A model generated the notes under the pieces. That model searched no databases. It was not told where the DNA came from and saw nothing but the letters and a program-made list of their open reading frames with translations. From assembly GCA_016187395.1 (NCBI GenBank), contig JACPJV010000036.1:1-44189 (forward strand): a stretch of 44,189 bases of DNA. The letters run 5' to 3'. Positions 35,702 to 44,189 of this stretch are shown here, in pieces (the first letter of the stretch is position 1; each line of letters starts with the position of its first letter). This DNA comes from Candidatus Aenigmatarchaeota archaeon (GTDB lineage: Archaea > Aenigmatarchaeota > Aenigmatarchaeia > GW2011-AR5 > JACRAC01). A program made the translations under genes and the position numbers.

Positions 35702-36577
35702 TCACTTCCAAGCAAACCTCTGCATGAGCGGCGCAATGTCGATATTGCCTATATCCTGCTCTACTGGGGGTACAGCCACAACCTTAGCTACATCTTCGTC
35801 ATAGGTGTATTTTCCTTCTTCTATGTAGAATCTGCCGTAGGCGAGTTTCCCGTTAACCATGCCTGTTGATGCCAGGCGTATAGCTGCATCCCTGTCGCGG
35901 GGATTATGGCCGTTGTTGTCCACGTTGTAAAGATTGTCCTTATACCACATCATCGTATTGACGCGGTTATAAGTCGGGCACGGCTGGAAAACATCTATGA
36001 GTGAAAAGCCCTTGTGCTTTGCTGCGTCTACGATCAACTGCTTGAAGTGGGGCATGTCAAACGAATAGGCACGCGCCACGAATGTGGCGCCAGCGGCAAT
36101 CGCAAGAGCCATCGGATTTATCGCCTCCTCTATCACGCCGCTTGGCGTTGACGGCGAAGGCGTGCCCTTTTTGCTTGTTGGCGAAACCTGCCCCTTCGTC
36201 AGGCCGTAAACCTGGTTATTTTCAACTATCAACGTGATGTCAAGGTTGCGGCGCATAGAGTGTAAAAAGTGATTCCCGCCGATGCCGTAGGTGTCCCCGT
36301 CGCCTGCGACCACGATGACCTTCAGTTTCGGATTAGCCAGCTTCGCGCCTGTTGCAACGGGCAGCGGCCTTCCATGTAGTCCTTCGAAGCCGTATGTGTG
36401 GATGAAATGGTTGCACTTGGAACCACAGCCAATCCCTGTCACAATAAGAATGTTGTGCCTTTCCTCTCCTAATTCTGATAATGCCATTTTCAGCGTATTC
36501 AGTATCCCGAAATCGCCGCAGCCCCCGCACCACGCAGGCTGCTCTTCTGTCGCCAGATCTTTTATTGTCATCGACAT
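35702..36577 (-). CDS. 2-oxoacid:ferredoxin oxidoreductase beta subunit
   Basis: WCGGCGDFGILNTLK...VVAGDGDTYGIGGNHFLHSMRRN...ENNQVYGLTKGQVSPTS. Confidence 0.96.
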   Translation of the reverse strand: MSMTIKDLATEEQPAWCGGCGDFGILNTLKMALSELGEERHNILIVTGIGCGSKCNHFIHTYGFEGLHGRPLPVATGAKLANPKLKVIVVAGDGDTYGIGGNHFLHSMRRNLDITLIVENNQVYGLTKGQVSPTSKKGTPSPSTPSGVIEEAINPMALAIAAGATFVARAYSFDMPHFKQLIVDAAKHKGFSLIDVFQPCPTYNRVNTMMWYKDNLYNVDNNGHNPRDRDAAIRLASTGMVNGKLAYGRFYIEEGKYTYDEDVAKVVAVPPVEQDIGNIDIAPLMQRFAWK

Positions 36578-36578
36578 T

Positions 36579-36734
36579 TTATTCGCCTTTTACGTTTCCA
36601 TTTACATCTCTCAACCCCAAGAGGTATTCATCCCTTGGTACAAACTCCCCGGGTCTTACAAGATTGTAGGGGATTGCAGGCTCTTCGCTCTCGCCGTGTC
36701 TCCTGTAAATTTCTGCCCTGTCCAAAACCACCAC
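36579..36734 (-). CDS. small ORF between oxidoreductase subunit genes (GTG start)
   Basis: VVVLDRAEIYRRHGESEEPAIPYNLVRPGEFVPRDEYLLGLRDVNGNVKGE, 2 bp from beta-subunit start. Confidence 0.5.
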   Translation of the reverse strand: MVVLDRAEIYRRHGESEEPAIPYNLVRPGEFVPRDEYLLGLRDVNGNVKGE

Positions 36735-36736
36735 CT

Positions 36737-36907
36737 TCAGTCCCTCATAACAGGCCCTTCATCGCGGTTAAACCACCTTCGGAGAAATTCCAAAACTTCC
36801 GGATGATCTTTTTCCTCTCCCTGATAGGGTTTTGCTTCCTCTCTTCTGCCCTGAAATGGATAAGAAACTGCGGGCTTTGGATACGCTCCTTGGTTATTTT
36901 CTTCCAT
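36737..36907 (-). CDS. small ORF between oxidoreductase subunit genes
   Basis: MEENNQGAYPKPAVSYPFQGRREEAKPYQGEEKDHPEVLEFLRRWFNRDEGPVMRD, starts next to alpha stop. Confidence 0.55.
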   Translation of the reverse strand: MEENNQGAYPKPAVSYPFQGRREEAKPYQGEEKDHPEVLEFLRRWFNRDEGPVMRD

Positions 36908-38767
36908 TCAATCACCTTCCACAACAGCCGAAAACAGCTCGGGCGCCTTTAGCAAAAGCTCGCCCTCGCTTTTTAATTTCACAGCCTCCTGCCAGCCGTT
37001 CAGGATGATAATCCGGTGGGCATCTGACGTTGCAAGATCCTTGATGGCAGTAGCAAGGTCTTCAGGATTGAACGGCCTTCCGTCGTACTTGAGGATTTTG
37101 CAGTTGAATTCCAGCCCTGTTTCCTGTTTCACAATCCCTGCGAACTGCGCCGTCTTGTTGCCCTCTATGTCGATTGTGAGCTTTGCCTTTCGCATGACTT
37201 CCGCAATCTTCTTTGCAGGCAGCGGCGACAGGAATGTCACGTGCAGCATGTTTGCACTAATGCCTTTCTGCATCAGCAGGCGCATCGCCTCCAGCGCTGG
37301 CCCTTTCGTGGAGCCCCAGCAGAATATGGTTATTTCCGCATTCTCGGGTCCTATTAGTTGAGGCTCTGCTATTTCCTTTGCCGCATTTGCGAACTTGCGA
37401 AATCTCTTTTCGTGCATTGCCATTCTGACATGCTCTTCTTCGCGTTCAAAGCCAAATTCGTCATGCTCGTAGGAGCTTGCCACGTGCTCTCCGCCCTTAA
37501 CGCCAGGAATACTCCTGGGAGATACTCCACTTTTTGTTACCCGATATCTTCGGTAATCTTCTTCATTCACTTCTTTGAGCATCTCACCCCTTTCTACTTT
37601 TATCTCGTTGCCGCTAAAGGCAGGGGCAGTCGCAAAAGACTCTCCAAGGAATTTATCAGTGAGAACAATCACCGGCATCTGGTATTTTTCCGCGAGGTTG
37701 AATGCCTGTATCGTGAGATAATAGCATTCTTGCACGTCGCCTGGCGCGATTATGATGCGCGGGAATTCGTCTGTGCTTGCATGGAGCATGAACCTCAAAT
37801 CACCCTGCCCTGAATGAGTGGCCATTCCTGTTGCAGGCCCTGGCCTCTGCGCCTCTACGACTACGAGCGGTGTTTCCGTTTGCGCAGCCAGTCCAAATCC
37901 TTCTGTCATTAGCGCAAAACCGCCGCCGCTCGTCGCTGTCATTGCGCGCACCCCTGCAAAGCCTGCGCCTATTGCCATGTTTATCCCGGCTATCTCGTCC
38001 TCCGTGTGCTTCACCACGACGCCGTGGGTTTTTTCAAACGAAGCCATGGTATGCATCACCGACGAAGCAGGCGTCATCGGATAACCCGAGAAAAACTTGC
38101 ACCCGGCCTTCACCGCGCCAACGCATATAGCCTCGTTGCCTGACAGGAATATGTTATTTTTATCGCCCTGCCGCTGCACCCTGAAGGGGAATTTTACGTG
38201 GGCAAAATTCTGCCTGATATAATCATAGCCCGCCTTTGCTGCCTTTATGTTGTTGTCTATCACGGGCTGTCCTTTCTTTGCAAAATTCTTGGAAAGAATA
38301 TGATTGAATAGCTGGCAATCGTAATCAACAAGCGCGAGCGTTGCGCCCATTGCTATGACGTTGCGCATGATTTTCCCGCCGCACGCGTTTGCCATCTTAA
38401 GAAGCGGCATTGGAAACAGGGATATGTCGCTGCGGCCTACTTCCTCCGGGTTTATCTTGGTTTCCTCGCTGTCGTAGATTATGCCGCCGCCTGGAAGCAG
38501 CTTGCGCGTGTGCTTTTTGATTGACTCGCTGTTTAGCGCTACTAAAAGCGACAGGCGCTTTGTATGGGAGTAAAGAGGCCTTGCGCTGACACGCACGTCA
38601 AGGTGGTTGTGCCCTCCCCTGATAAGCGAAGGATACTCTGCTGTCGCATGAACGTACAACCCTCCTATCAGGCAGCTCTTGGCAAACATCAGGCCTGCGC
38701 TCAGGATGCCATCGCCTGCCTCGCCAGCTATCTTCCACGAAAAGTCGTCAACAATCATCGGCACCAC
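36908..38767 (-). CDS. 2-oxoacid:ferredoxin oxidoreductase, fused gamma-alpha subunit
   Basis: GEAGDGILSAGLMFAKSCLIGGLYVHATAEYPSLIRGGHN...GNEAICVGAVKAGCKFFSGYPMTPASSVMHTM. Confidence 0.96.
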   Translation of the reverse strand: MVPMIVDDFSWKIAGEAGDGILSAGLMFAKSCLIGGLYVHATAEYPSLIRGGHNHLDVRVSARPLYSHTKRLSLLVALNSESIKKHTRKLLPGGGIIYDSEETKINPEEVGRSDISLFPMPLLKMANACGGKIMRNVIAMGATLALVDYDCQLFNHILSKNFAKKGQPVIDNNIKAAKAGYDYIRQNFAHVKFPFRVQRQGDKNNIFLSGNEAICVGAVKAGCKFFSGYPMTPASSVMHTMASFEKTHGVVVKHTEDEIAGINMAIGAGFAGVRAMTATSGGGFALMTEGFGLAAQTETPLVVVEAQRPGPATGMATHSGQGDLRFMLHASTDEFPRIIIAPGDVQECYYLTIQAFNLAEKYQMPVIVLTDKFLGESFATAPAFSGNEIKVERGEMLKEVNEEDYRRYRVTKSGVSPRSIPGVKGGEHVASSYEHDEFGFEREEEHVRMAMHEKRFRKFANAAKEIAEPQLIGPENAEITIFCWGSTKGPALEAMRLLMQKGISANMLHVTFLSPLPAKKIAEVMRKAKLTIDIEGNKTAQFAGIVKQETGLEFNCKILKYDGRPFNPEDLATAIKDLATSDAHRIIILNGWQEAVKLKSEGELLLKAPELFSAVVEGD

Positions 38768-39020
38768 GCGTACTCAAACTTTATAGACTCTATTCAGGAT
38801 TTGAGTATATTTATATGTTACGCGTCTTCTTGCAAAGATATGCACAATAGTGTATGTCCAGTGTATATATTCCCCTCTCCCCACATTCCTACCGGGTGGG
38901 ATATGTAATTTTTGCACAATCAGTGCTTCGTGCACTTTTATAGTTTATTGTCGAAGAATTGGCATCAGGTATACGCTTTTATGCATCCATTAAGTTATGC
39001 GCTAAAATGCAGGTGATTAT

Positions 39021-39284
39021 ATGGGATATGTAAGATACAAGCTTCCCGAGCAGACTCACCAGATCCTCAAGAAAGTATGCCTCCGTCTTGGTATGAAAGA
39101 ATCTGAAATATCCAGAATTTCTGTGATGGAATACCTTAAATCGCTCGGAGTTTTATCTGAAAGTGTCCGTAAGGTAAGCTTTGTTGAAAAGCTTGAGCAT
39201 CTGAAAAGAGAGAAGCCTGAAAAGTATAGAGAGAGAGAAAGCAGGAGGGAAAGATTGTTTGCAAAACTCAGAAAAAAGAAGTAG
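39021..39284 (+). CDS. small basic protein, possible DNA-binding
   Basis: MGYVRYKLPEQTHQILKKVCLRLGMKESEISRISVMEYLKSLG..., basic C-terminus. Confidence 0.55.
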   Translation: MGYVRYKLPEQTHQILKKVCLRLGMKESEISRISVMEYLKSLGVLSESVRKVSFVEKLEHLKREKPEKYRERESRRERLFAKLRKKK

Positions 39285-39325
39285 TAGAATTTTTACATGC
39301 TCTAAGGATGGAAGGGGTCTGTGAG

Positions 39326-39976
39326 ATGATTTTCATTGTTATTCCTGCGTACAACGAAGAAGCTTCTGTAGAAGCTGTAGTGAGGAAAGCCAAAAAACAT
39401 GGAAAGGTCGTTGTAGTAGATGACGGCAGTTCTGACAAAACTGCAGAAAGAGCGAGAAAAGCGGGCGCCAGAGTAATTCGTCATAAAAGAAACATGGGGC
39501 TTGGAAGTTCGCTTAGAACAGGGCTCAACGAAGCAATGAGAACGTCAAAAAAAGACAGTGATATTATCATAACATTGGACGGGGATGGGCAGCATAATCC
39601 GGATGAAATTCCAAAATTCGTTGATCTTCTGGACAAAGGTTATGATTTTGTTCTTGGGAAAAGGGAGCTGTTTAATTATCCTGTAAGGAAAAAACTCGGT
39701 AATTTTATCCTTACAAAAATAACTAATGTCATGACTCGTACGTATCTCATTGATACAGAAAGCGGTTTTCGCGCCTTCCGCAGAATCGCGCTGGAAGGAA
39801 TGCGCCTCAAGGCAAAGCGCTACGAGATAGCCGTAGAAATTATAAAAGAAATAGGAAGAAATCATATTCGTACCGCCAACGTGCCGATAAGCTCTCCGCG
39901 CTACGTCAAGGGTGTGAGTGTCATTGACGGAATAAAGAATCTGCTCTATCTTTTTAAGGTTGTGTTTGATTTGTGA
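39326..39976 (+). CDS. GT2-family glycosyltransferase (dolichyl-phosphate sugar transferase-like)
   Basis: MIFIVIPAYNEEASVEAVV...VVVVDDGSSDKTAE...ITLDGDGQHNPDEIPKFV. Confidence 0.95.
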   Translation: MIFIVIPAYNEEASVEAVVRKAKKHGKVVVVDDGSSDKTAERARKAGARVIRHKRNMGLGSSLRTGLNEAMRTSKKDSDIIITLDGDGQHNPDEIPKFVDLLDKGYDFVLGKRELFNYPVRKKLGNFILTKITNVMTRTYLIDTESGFRAFRRIALEGMRLKAKRYEIAVEIIKEIGRNHIRTANVPISSPRYVKGVSVIDGIKNLLYLFKVVFDL

Positions 39977-39982
39977 TTATGA

Positions 39983-40103
39983 TTTGCTCTGTATACTCCC
40001 ACACCTAAAGGTGTGGGTTTCCTAGAGCAAAGCATCTCGGAAGCCTTCCGTATCTTAACCTCCAACTGAAGGTGGGGGTTTTAAGAGGAGGCTTCCGAAG
40101 ATG
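39983..40103. mobile_element. compound-hairpin element, possible IS200/IS605-type relic
   Basis: TTTGCTCT/AGAGCAAA enclosing CCCACACCT-AA-AGGTGTGGG; CATCTCGGAAGCC/GGCTTCCGAAGATG enclosing AACCTCCAACTGAAGGTGGGGGTT. Confidence 0.5.
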
Positions 40104-40127
40104 ATAACGACCCGCAGGCGAGCAATT

Positions 40128-40790
40128 ATGAAAGATGAGCATATTTTGATCTTTGGCGACAGCATAGCATATGGAGCCTGGGATGAGGAAGGCGGTTGGG
40201 CGCAAAGGCTCAGGAAATTCATAGATGAAAAGAATCGACATTATAAGAATATAGTCATGCAAGGAAAGAATTTGCTTCACTATAATTATTGCCTGATCTA
40301 CAATCTCGGAATAAGCGGCGATACAAGCGAGGAGGTTCTGGGAAGGCTTGAATTTGAGGCAAGGCAGCGTGCTGGTCTTGACAATGAAATCATACTCATA
40401 TTTGCCATAGGCGTCAATGACTCTTACTTTGTGCATGAAAAAGGTAGTAATCAGACTGAACCGGGAAAGTTTGAGCAGAATCTGAGAAATATCATAGAAC
40501 TTGCCAGAGAATTCTCAGATAAAACCATTTTTATCGGCCTTACTCCCTGCGACGAGTCAAAAGTGGATCCGGTACCATGGCGTCCGGAGATATCTTATAA
40601 GAACAAATATATCAAGCAATTCAATGACATAGTAAAACAAGTCTGCAAAGAAAACGATGTTAATTTTATAGAAATGCTGGATAATCTTTCAAAAGAAGAT
40701 TTAGAAGACGGCGTCCATCCGAACTCCGGAGGCCACAAGAAAATATTCGAAATCGTAAAGGATTATCTCGTCAAGGAAAAAATCATTTAG
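40128..40790 (+). CDS. SGNH/GDSL-type hydrolase
   Basis: ILIFGDSIAYGAWDEEGGW...LGISGDTSEEVLGRL...GVNDSYF...DGVHPNSGGHKKI. Confidence 0.92.
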   Translation: MKDEHILIFGDSIAYGAWDEEGGWAQRLRKFIDEKNRHYKNIVMQGKNLLHYNYCLIYNLGISGDTSEEVLGRLEFEARQRAGLDNEIILIFAIGVNDSYFVHEKGSNQTEPGKFEQNLRNIIELAREFSDKTIFIGLTPCDESKVDPVPWRPEISYKNKYIKQFNDIVKQVCKENDVNFIEMLDNLSKEDLEDGVHPNSGGHKKIFEIVKDYLVKEKII

Positions 40791-41634
40791 CCCTGCACAT
40801 CTGCCTTATTCCGTCTGCCAGCGAAATTTGCGGGGTCCACTCTTCTTTTTCGATCTTCGTTATGTCTGCAACGCTTCTTTCTATCTCGCCATCAACAGGA
40901 TCTGTAAATATAGTTTTGATTTTGCTTCCAGAAGAGCTTTCCGCCATATGAACCACTGACAAAACAGAAGACTCCTTTCCTGTTCCTATGTTGTAGGTTC
41001 CTTTTAGATTCATCCCTTTTATGAGAGCTGCCACCGTATCATCTATATGCACATAATCCCTTGTCTGCATTCCGCTGCCGTATATCTGGATATTTCCTTC
41101 TTTAAGCGCAGCCTTGCACGCCTTATTCACAAAGCTGTTGCCTCTTAGTCCGTATACATTGAACATTCTCGCGATAAATGCATTTTTTGGAAGCAGCTTT
41201 TCTGCCTGAAATTTGTTCAACGCATATTTTGAAAGAGGTCTTGCTTCTGACTCTTCAGGCACAGGCTCATCGCAGTTGCCGTATACCGCGCAAGAAGATG
41301 AAAATATGATTTTCGAGCCGTTGTCTTTTACAGCGTCAGCCACGTTCCTTGTCCCGGAAAAATTCACCTGATAATCCATGTCCGGGTTTTGCTGGGAAAC
41401 TCGCACATCTGTCTGCGCAGCCAGATGAAATATGACATCAAATCCGTTCAGGAATTTTTGCAGAGATGCAAAATCTGTAATATCGCATTTTATTATCCTG
41501 GCGTCTTTGTTCACATATTTTGCATTCCCTGTCGTGAAATTATCTACTACAGTGACTGAATGATTTTCTTTTATCAGTGCGTTCGTCAGATGGCTACCGA
41601 TGAAGCCGGCTCCGCCGGTGATGCAGATGTTCAT
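40783..41634 (-). CDS. NAD-dependent epimerase/dehydratase (UDP-sugar 4-epimerase-like)
   Basis: MNICITGGAGFIGSHLTNALI...DVIFHLAAQTDVRVS...YALNKFQAEKL. Confidence 0.93.
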   Translation of the reverse strand: MNICITGGAGFIGSHLTNALIKENHSVTVVDNFTTGNAKYVNKDARIIKCDITDFASLQKFLNGFDVIFHLAAQTDVRVSQQNPDMDYQVNFSGTRNVADAVKDNGSKIIFSSSCAVYGNCDEPVPEESEARPLSKYALNKFQAEKLLPKNAFIARMFNVYGLRGNSFVNKACKAALKEGNIQIYGSGMQTRDYVHIDDTVAALIKGMNLKGTYNIGTGKESSVLSVVHMAESSSGSKIKTIFTDPVDGEIERSVADITKIEKEEWTPQISLADGIRQMCRAK

Positions 41635-41666
41635 AAGATAGAATGAGAGGAAAAGCTTATATGTTC

Positions 41667-42065
41667 TTAGACATCTTTTCTCGATATTTCCTTTACGTCA
41701 TCAAAATCAGGATCAGTGGATACAATCGTAGAAATATTATTGACAAGTGCGCTTGCCGCGTGTATCGCGTCTCTTGGATCAAGACCGTATTTTTCTCTAA
41801 GTTCCTGCGCTCTCATGATTACAAGCGAATCAGCCGGTATGAACCTCACGCGTTGAAGCGATACCATATCATGTCCTGCTGCCAAAGATTCCTTCTGATT
41901 CCTTTCCTTTTTTACGTTCCATACAACCTCATCGTAAGTAAGTGCAGACGTTGCTGCCTCTTTCCTCCCTTCTTCTATCTCCAGCAAAAGCGTTCTCGCC
42001 CTCTTGCCTTTTTCTGACACGTCAAGAAATGCCAGAAGAAATACAGAAGAATCCAAATAAATCAT
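41667..42065 (-). CDS. PIN-domain toxin (VapC)
   Basis: MIYLDSSVFLLAFLD...GLDPRDAIHAASALVNNISTIVSTDPDFDDV. Confidence 0.9.
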   Translation of the reverse strand: MIYLDSSVFLLAFLDVSEKGKRARTLLLEIEEGRKEAATSALTYDEVVWNVKKERNQKESLAAGHDMVSLQRVRFIPADSLVIMRAQELREKYGLDPRDAIHAASALVNNISTIVSTDPDFDDVKEISRKDV

Positions 42066-42066
42066 T

Positions 42067-42324
42067 TTATCTCCTCGTCTTCTTCCATCTCTTCTCCAGT
42101 TCTTCCACATAAGAGTGGGGATTTGGCCTCACGCTTCTGCCTGAAGCAGCTATACGCTCCATATCAGAAACAACGTCCACACTAGGCCTGGTAATAACCA
42201 CTCCTTTCTCTTCCAGCTTCATTATTACGTTTGTTCCGGGCTGCATATCGAGGTATTTCCTGAATGTCCTCGGAATGACTACCTGCCCTTTCGAGCCTAT
42301 TTTCGATTCTTCTTTGATTTCCAT
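42067..42324 (-). CDS. AbrB-type antitoxin (VapB)
   Basis: MEIKEESKIGSKGQVVIPRTFRKYLDMQPGTNVIMKLEEKGVVI. Confidence 0.9.
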   Translation of the reverse strand: MEIKEESKIGSKGQVVIPRTFRKYLDMQPGTNVIMKLEEKGVVITRPSVDVVSDMERIAASGRSVRPNPHSYVEELEKRWKKTRR

Positions 42325-42421
42325 ATCTATGTTTTGTTAGAAATCTATTAATACTTTTGTATTACTTGGATTCTTACGAAAATTAACCATTTCCTCGTTA
42401 GATTTATAGGTTTCAGCAAGT

Positions 42422-43249
42422 TCACTTAAACCTGTATCCTTCCTTCTCAATCATCCTTTTCATCTTTAGCGCATCTCCCTGCGGATCAGGCGACTCGCAG
42501 ATGAGAGTGATGTCTGTCTTTTTCTTTACCAGCAATTTCGCGAGCGGCTCAAAAGGCGGCTCGCCTATAGGAACGTGCACATCCACGTGCTTTTTCTTTT
42601 TCGCATCAAATTTCATGCCCTCAAAATGCGAGTTTATATGCCTTATTCCGGTACGATGCAGCTTTTGCAAAATCTCCTCGTAATCCATTTTACTGCCGCC
42701 CCTTGCAAACAGATGCGCCCAGTCTATGTAAGGAATTGTTTTTCCGTGTGTTTTCTTGTGTAGCTGCAGAACCTCATCAAGAGTGCCCCACTGGCTTTCC
42801 CTTGCCATCGTCTCTGCTCCTAATTTTACATTTTTTATCCCTGCTGACCTCATCTTGTCAAGAATATCCCCGTATTCCTCTGCCAGTTTTTCTGTCGCCT
42901 CCCCTGAACTCATCTTGCCATAAAACGCAGTATGTATCGCAATTGCGTCAGCACCCATTATTTCTGCCCTATCTGCACTATCCAGAATGCGCTTCTTTGA
43001 AGCTGCTATCGTTTCTTTTTTGTCAGAGAGAAGGTTGATATAGAAAGGTGCGTGGATAGATAACCGCACCCCTGCTTCCTTAGCTGCGGCACCTGCTTCT
43101 CTTGCCGCCTCAGGCTTCATGTAAACCTGCTGGACGAATTCAATTTCCATCGCATTCAGCCCCAGCCTGGCGCAGGTCTTTATGCCTTCTGTTGTTCCAA
43201 GGCCCTGCGCATCGCGAGGGATGCCTGCCGTGCCCAGAAAGATTGTCAT
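42422..43249 (-). CDS. endonuclease IV-like TIM-barrel protein
   Basis: MTIFLGTAGIPRDAQG...RLSIHAPFYINLLSDKKETIAASKKRILDSADRAEIMGADAIAIHTAFYG. Confidence 0.85.
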   Translation of the reverse strand: MTIFLGTAGIPRDAQGLGTTEGIKTCARLGLNAMEIEFVQQVYMKPEAAREAGAAAKEAGVRLSIHAPFYINLLSDKKETIAASKKRILDSADRAEIMGADAIAIHTAFYGKMSSGEATEKLAEEYGDILDKMRSAGIKNVKLGAETMARESQWGTLDEVLQLHKKTHGKTIPYIDWAHLFARGGSKMDYEEILQKLHRTGIRHINSHFEGMKFDAKKKKHVDVHVPIGEPPFEPLAKLLVKKKTDITLICESPDPQGDALKMKRMIEKEGYRFK

Positions 43250-43517
43250 GAAGAAACTAGTCAAATCAAGGATTAAAGATTTCTGCCTAATGTCGATTGT
43301 TTGAAATGCTCATTAAAATAAAAAAGAAAAACAATGAATTTATTCTTCTCTTCTTCTCCTCCTTCTGCGGGCCATTTTTTCACCAATATATTGTTGCGCT
43401 ATCTGCAATATAAAATTTGCGGTATTCCAGTGTTTGTCTATAATTTGCTTTTTATACCTTTCCGAACAAGCAGTAAGTGTATGCGCGTGCCCGTTGCACG
43501 CACGATGTGTGATTCGA

Positions 43518-43679
43518 ATGGCAGAAAAAGAGCGTACGTACATGCCGCAGTCCACTGCAGGTCTCATACGATATTTCGAAAGCGAGGGCGGGGTCAAGCT
43601 GAGGCCGCACCTTGTTCTCGCAATAGGCGCAGGCTTCGGCCTTCTCGTGATCGCTGCAAAGTTTATTGCTGTTTTGTAG
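43518..43679 (+). CDS. preprotein translocase Sec61beta/SecG subunit
   Basis: MAEKERTYMPQSTAGLIRYFESEGGVKLRPHLVLAIGAGFGLLVIAAKFIAVL. Confidence 0.9.
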   Translation: MAEKERTYMPQSTAGLIRYFESEGGVKLRPHLVLAIGAGFGLLVIAAKFIAVL

Positions 43680-43953
43680 AGCCTATTCTATAGTGCCTTT
43701 TCAGAAATTTTTCAGTAGAGCGCACGTGCTTCCTGTGCGCCTCCAGTTCACGAAGAATCTCCTTGAATATTTCTCTTGCACTGCTCATTGCTTCCTCTGT
43801 CTCCTCTTCCAGTTGGCTGCCATGGCTTTTAATCTCGCCCTTGTGCAGCGACCTGTGCCTCTGGTGAAGCGCCTCTACCAGAGCCAGAAGCTCCTTGCAT
43901 TTCTCCCTCGCCTCTGCCAGATGCGCGGAGCGCCACCTGCCGTCACTGTGCAT
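43663..43953 (-). CDS. hypothetical helical protein
   Basis: 96 aa, Glu/Lys/His-rich coiled-coil-like. Confidence 0.5.
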   Translation of the reverse strand: MHSDGRWRSAHLAEAREKCKELLALVEALHQRHRSLHKGEIKSHGSQLEEETEEAMSSAREIFKEILRELEAHRKHVRSTEKFLKRHYRIGSTKQQ

Positions 43954-44049
43954 GATATTGCTAGGTGTGCTAAGGATAAAAGAATAGCTTTTTATATTTA
44001 TCTATTCATGTAAAGTATTACAATTGTTGTAATGCTTGAAGTGATTCCG

Positions 44050-44189
44050 ATGAGCGAAGAGAAAACCGTTACTATAAGCAAGGGCACTTACAGCAGGCTT
44101 CTCGGAGGGCTTGTGATTGCTTTGGTAGTTGTATCCTTCTCATTCGGCTATATCATAGGTGGTTCATTCTCAGGAGGGGTAACAGGCCA
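44050..44189 (+). CDS. membrane-anchored protein, N-terminal part (runs off window)
   Basis: MSEEKTVTISKGTYSRLLGGLVIALVVVSFSFGYIIGGSFSGGVTG. Confidence 0.6.
   Translation, partial: MSEEKTVTISKGTYSRLLGGLVIALVVVSFSFGYIIGGSFSGGVTG

Noticed and set aside
43340-43597. ORF-track antisense ORF over the Sec61beta start
   Set aside because: Sec61beta at 43518-43679 on the other strand is clearly recognisable; the antisense frame is not.

Overview
This 44 kb window is archaeal chromosome, probably from a DPANN-like or otherwise divergent euryarchaeal lineage. That placement rests on gene content: TBP, MCM, an RPA-like OB-fold protein, SMC/ScpA/ScpB, DphB and a diphthamide ATP-ligase, Sec61beta, a 2-oxoacid:ferredoxin oxidoreductase, many small PIN/AbrB toxin-antitoxin pairs and large secreted proteins. 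The strongest unusual signals are: (1) a three-gene operon encoding a CHAT/caspase-like protease and two small proteins sharing a W...IR..E[VL]GQ motif; (2) a rearranged SMC locus with a short-armed 795-aa SMC, a HAD phosphatase fused to ScpA (kleisin), and a ScpB ORF broken by an in-frame UAG; (3) a HEPN/MNT cassette inserted at the 3' end of the scpA fusion, bounded by 46-bp perfect direct repeats and preceded by three TTAC-N4-GTAA operators; (4) two neighbouring tRNA genes, read as Val(GAC) and Gly(CCC), each apparently carrying two introns, with related anticodon-loop introns and a PIN gene plus an unknown partner between them; (5) a 156-bp IS6-like MITE with 11-bp TIRs and an 8-bp TSD; (6) two compound-hairpin elements, one showing compensatory base changes between its two hairpins. 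All calls come from reading the sequence and the supplied ORF track; no database search was run.
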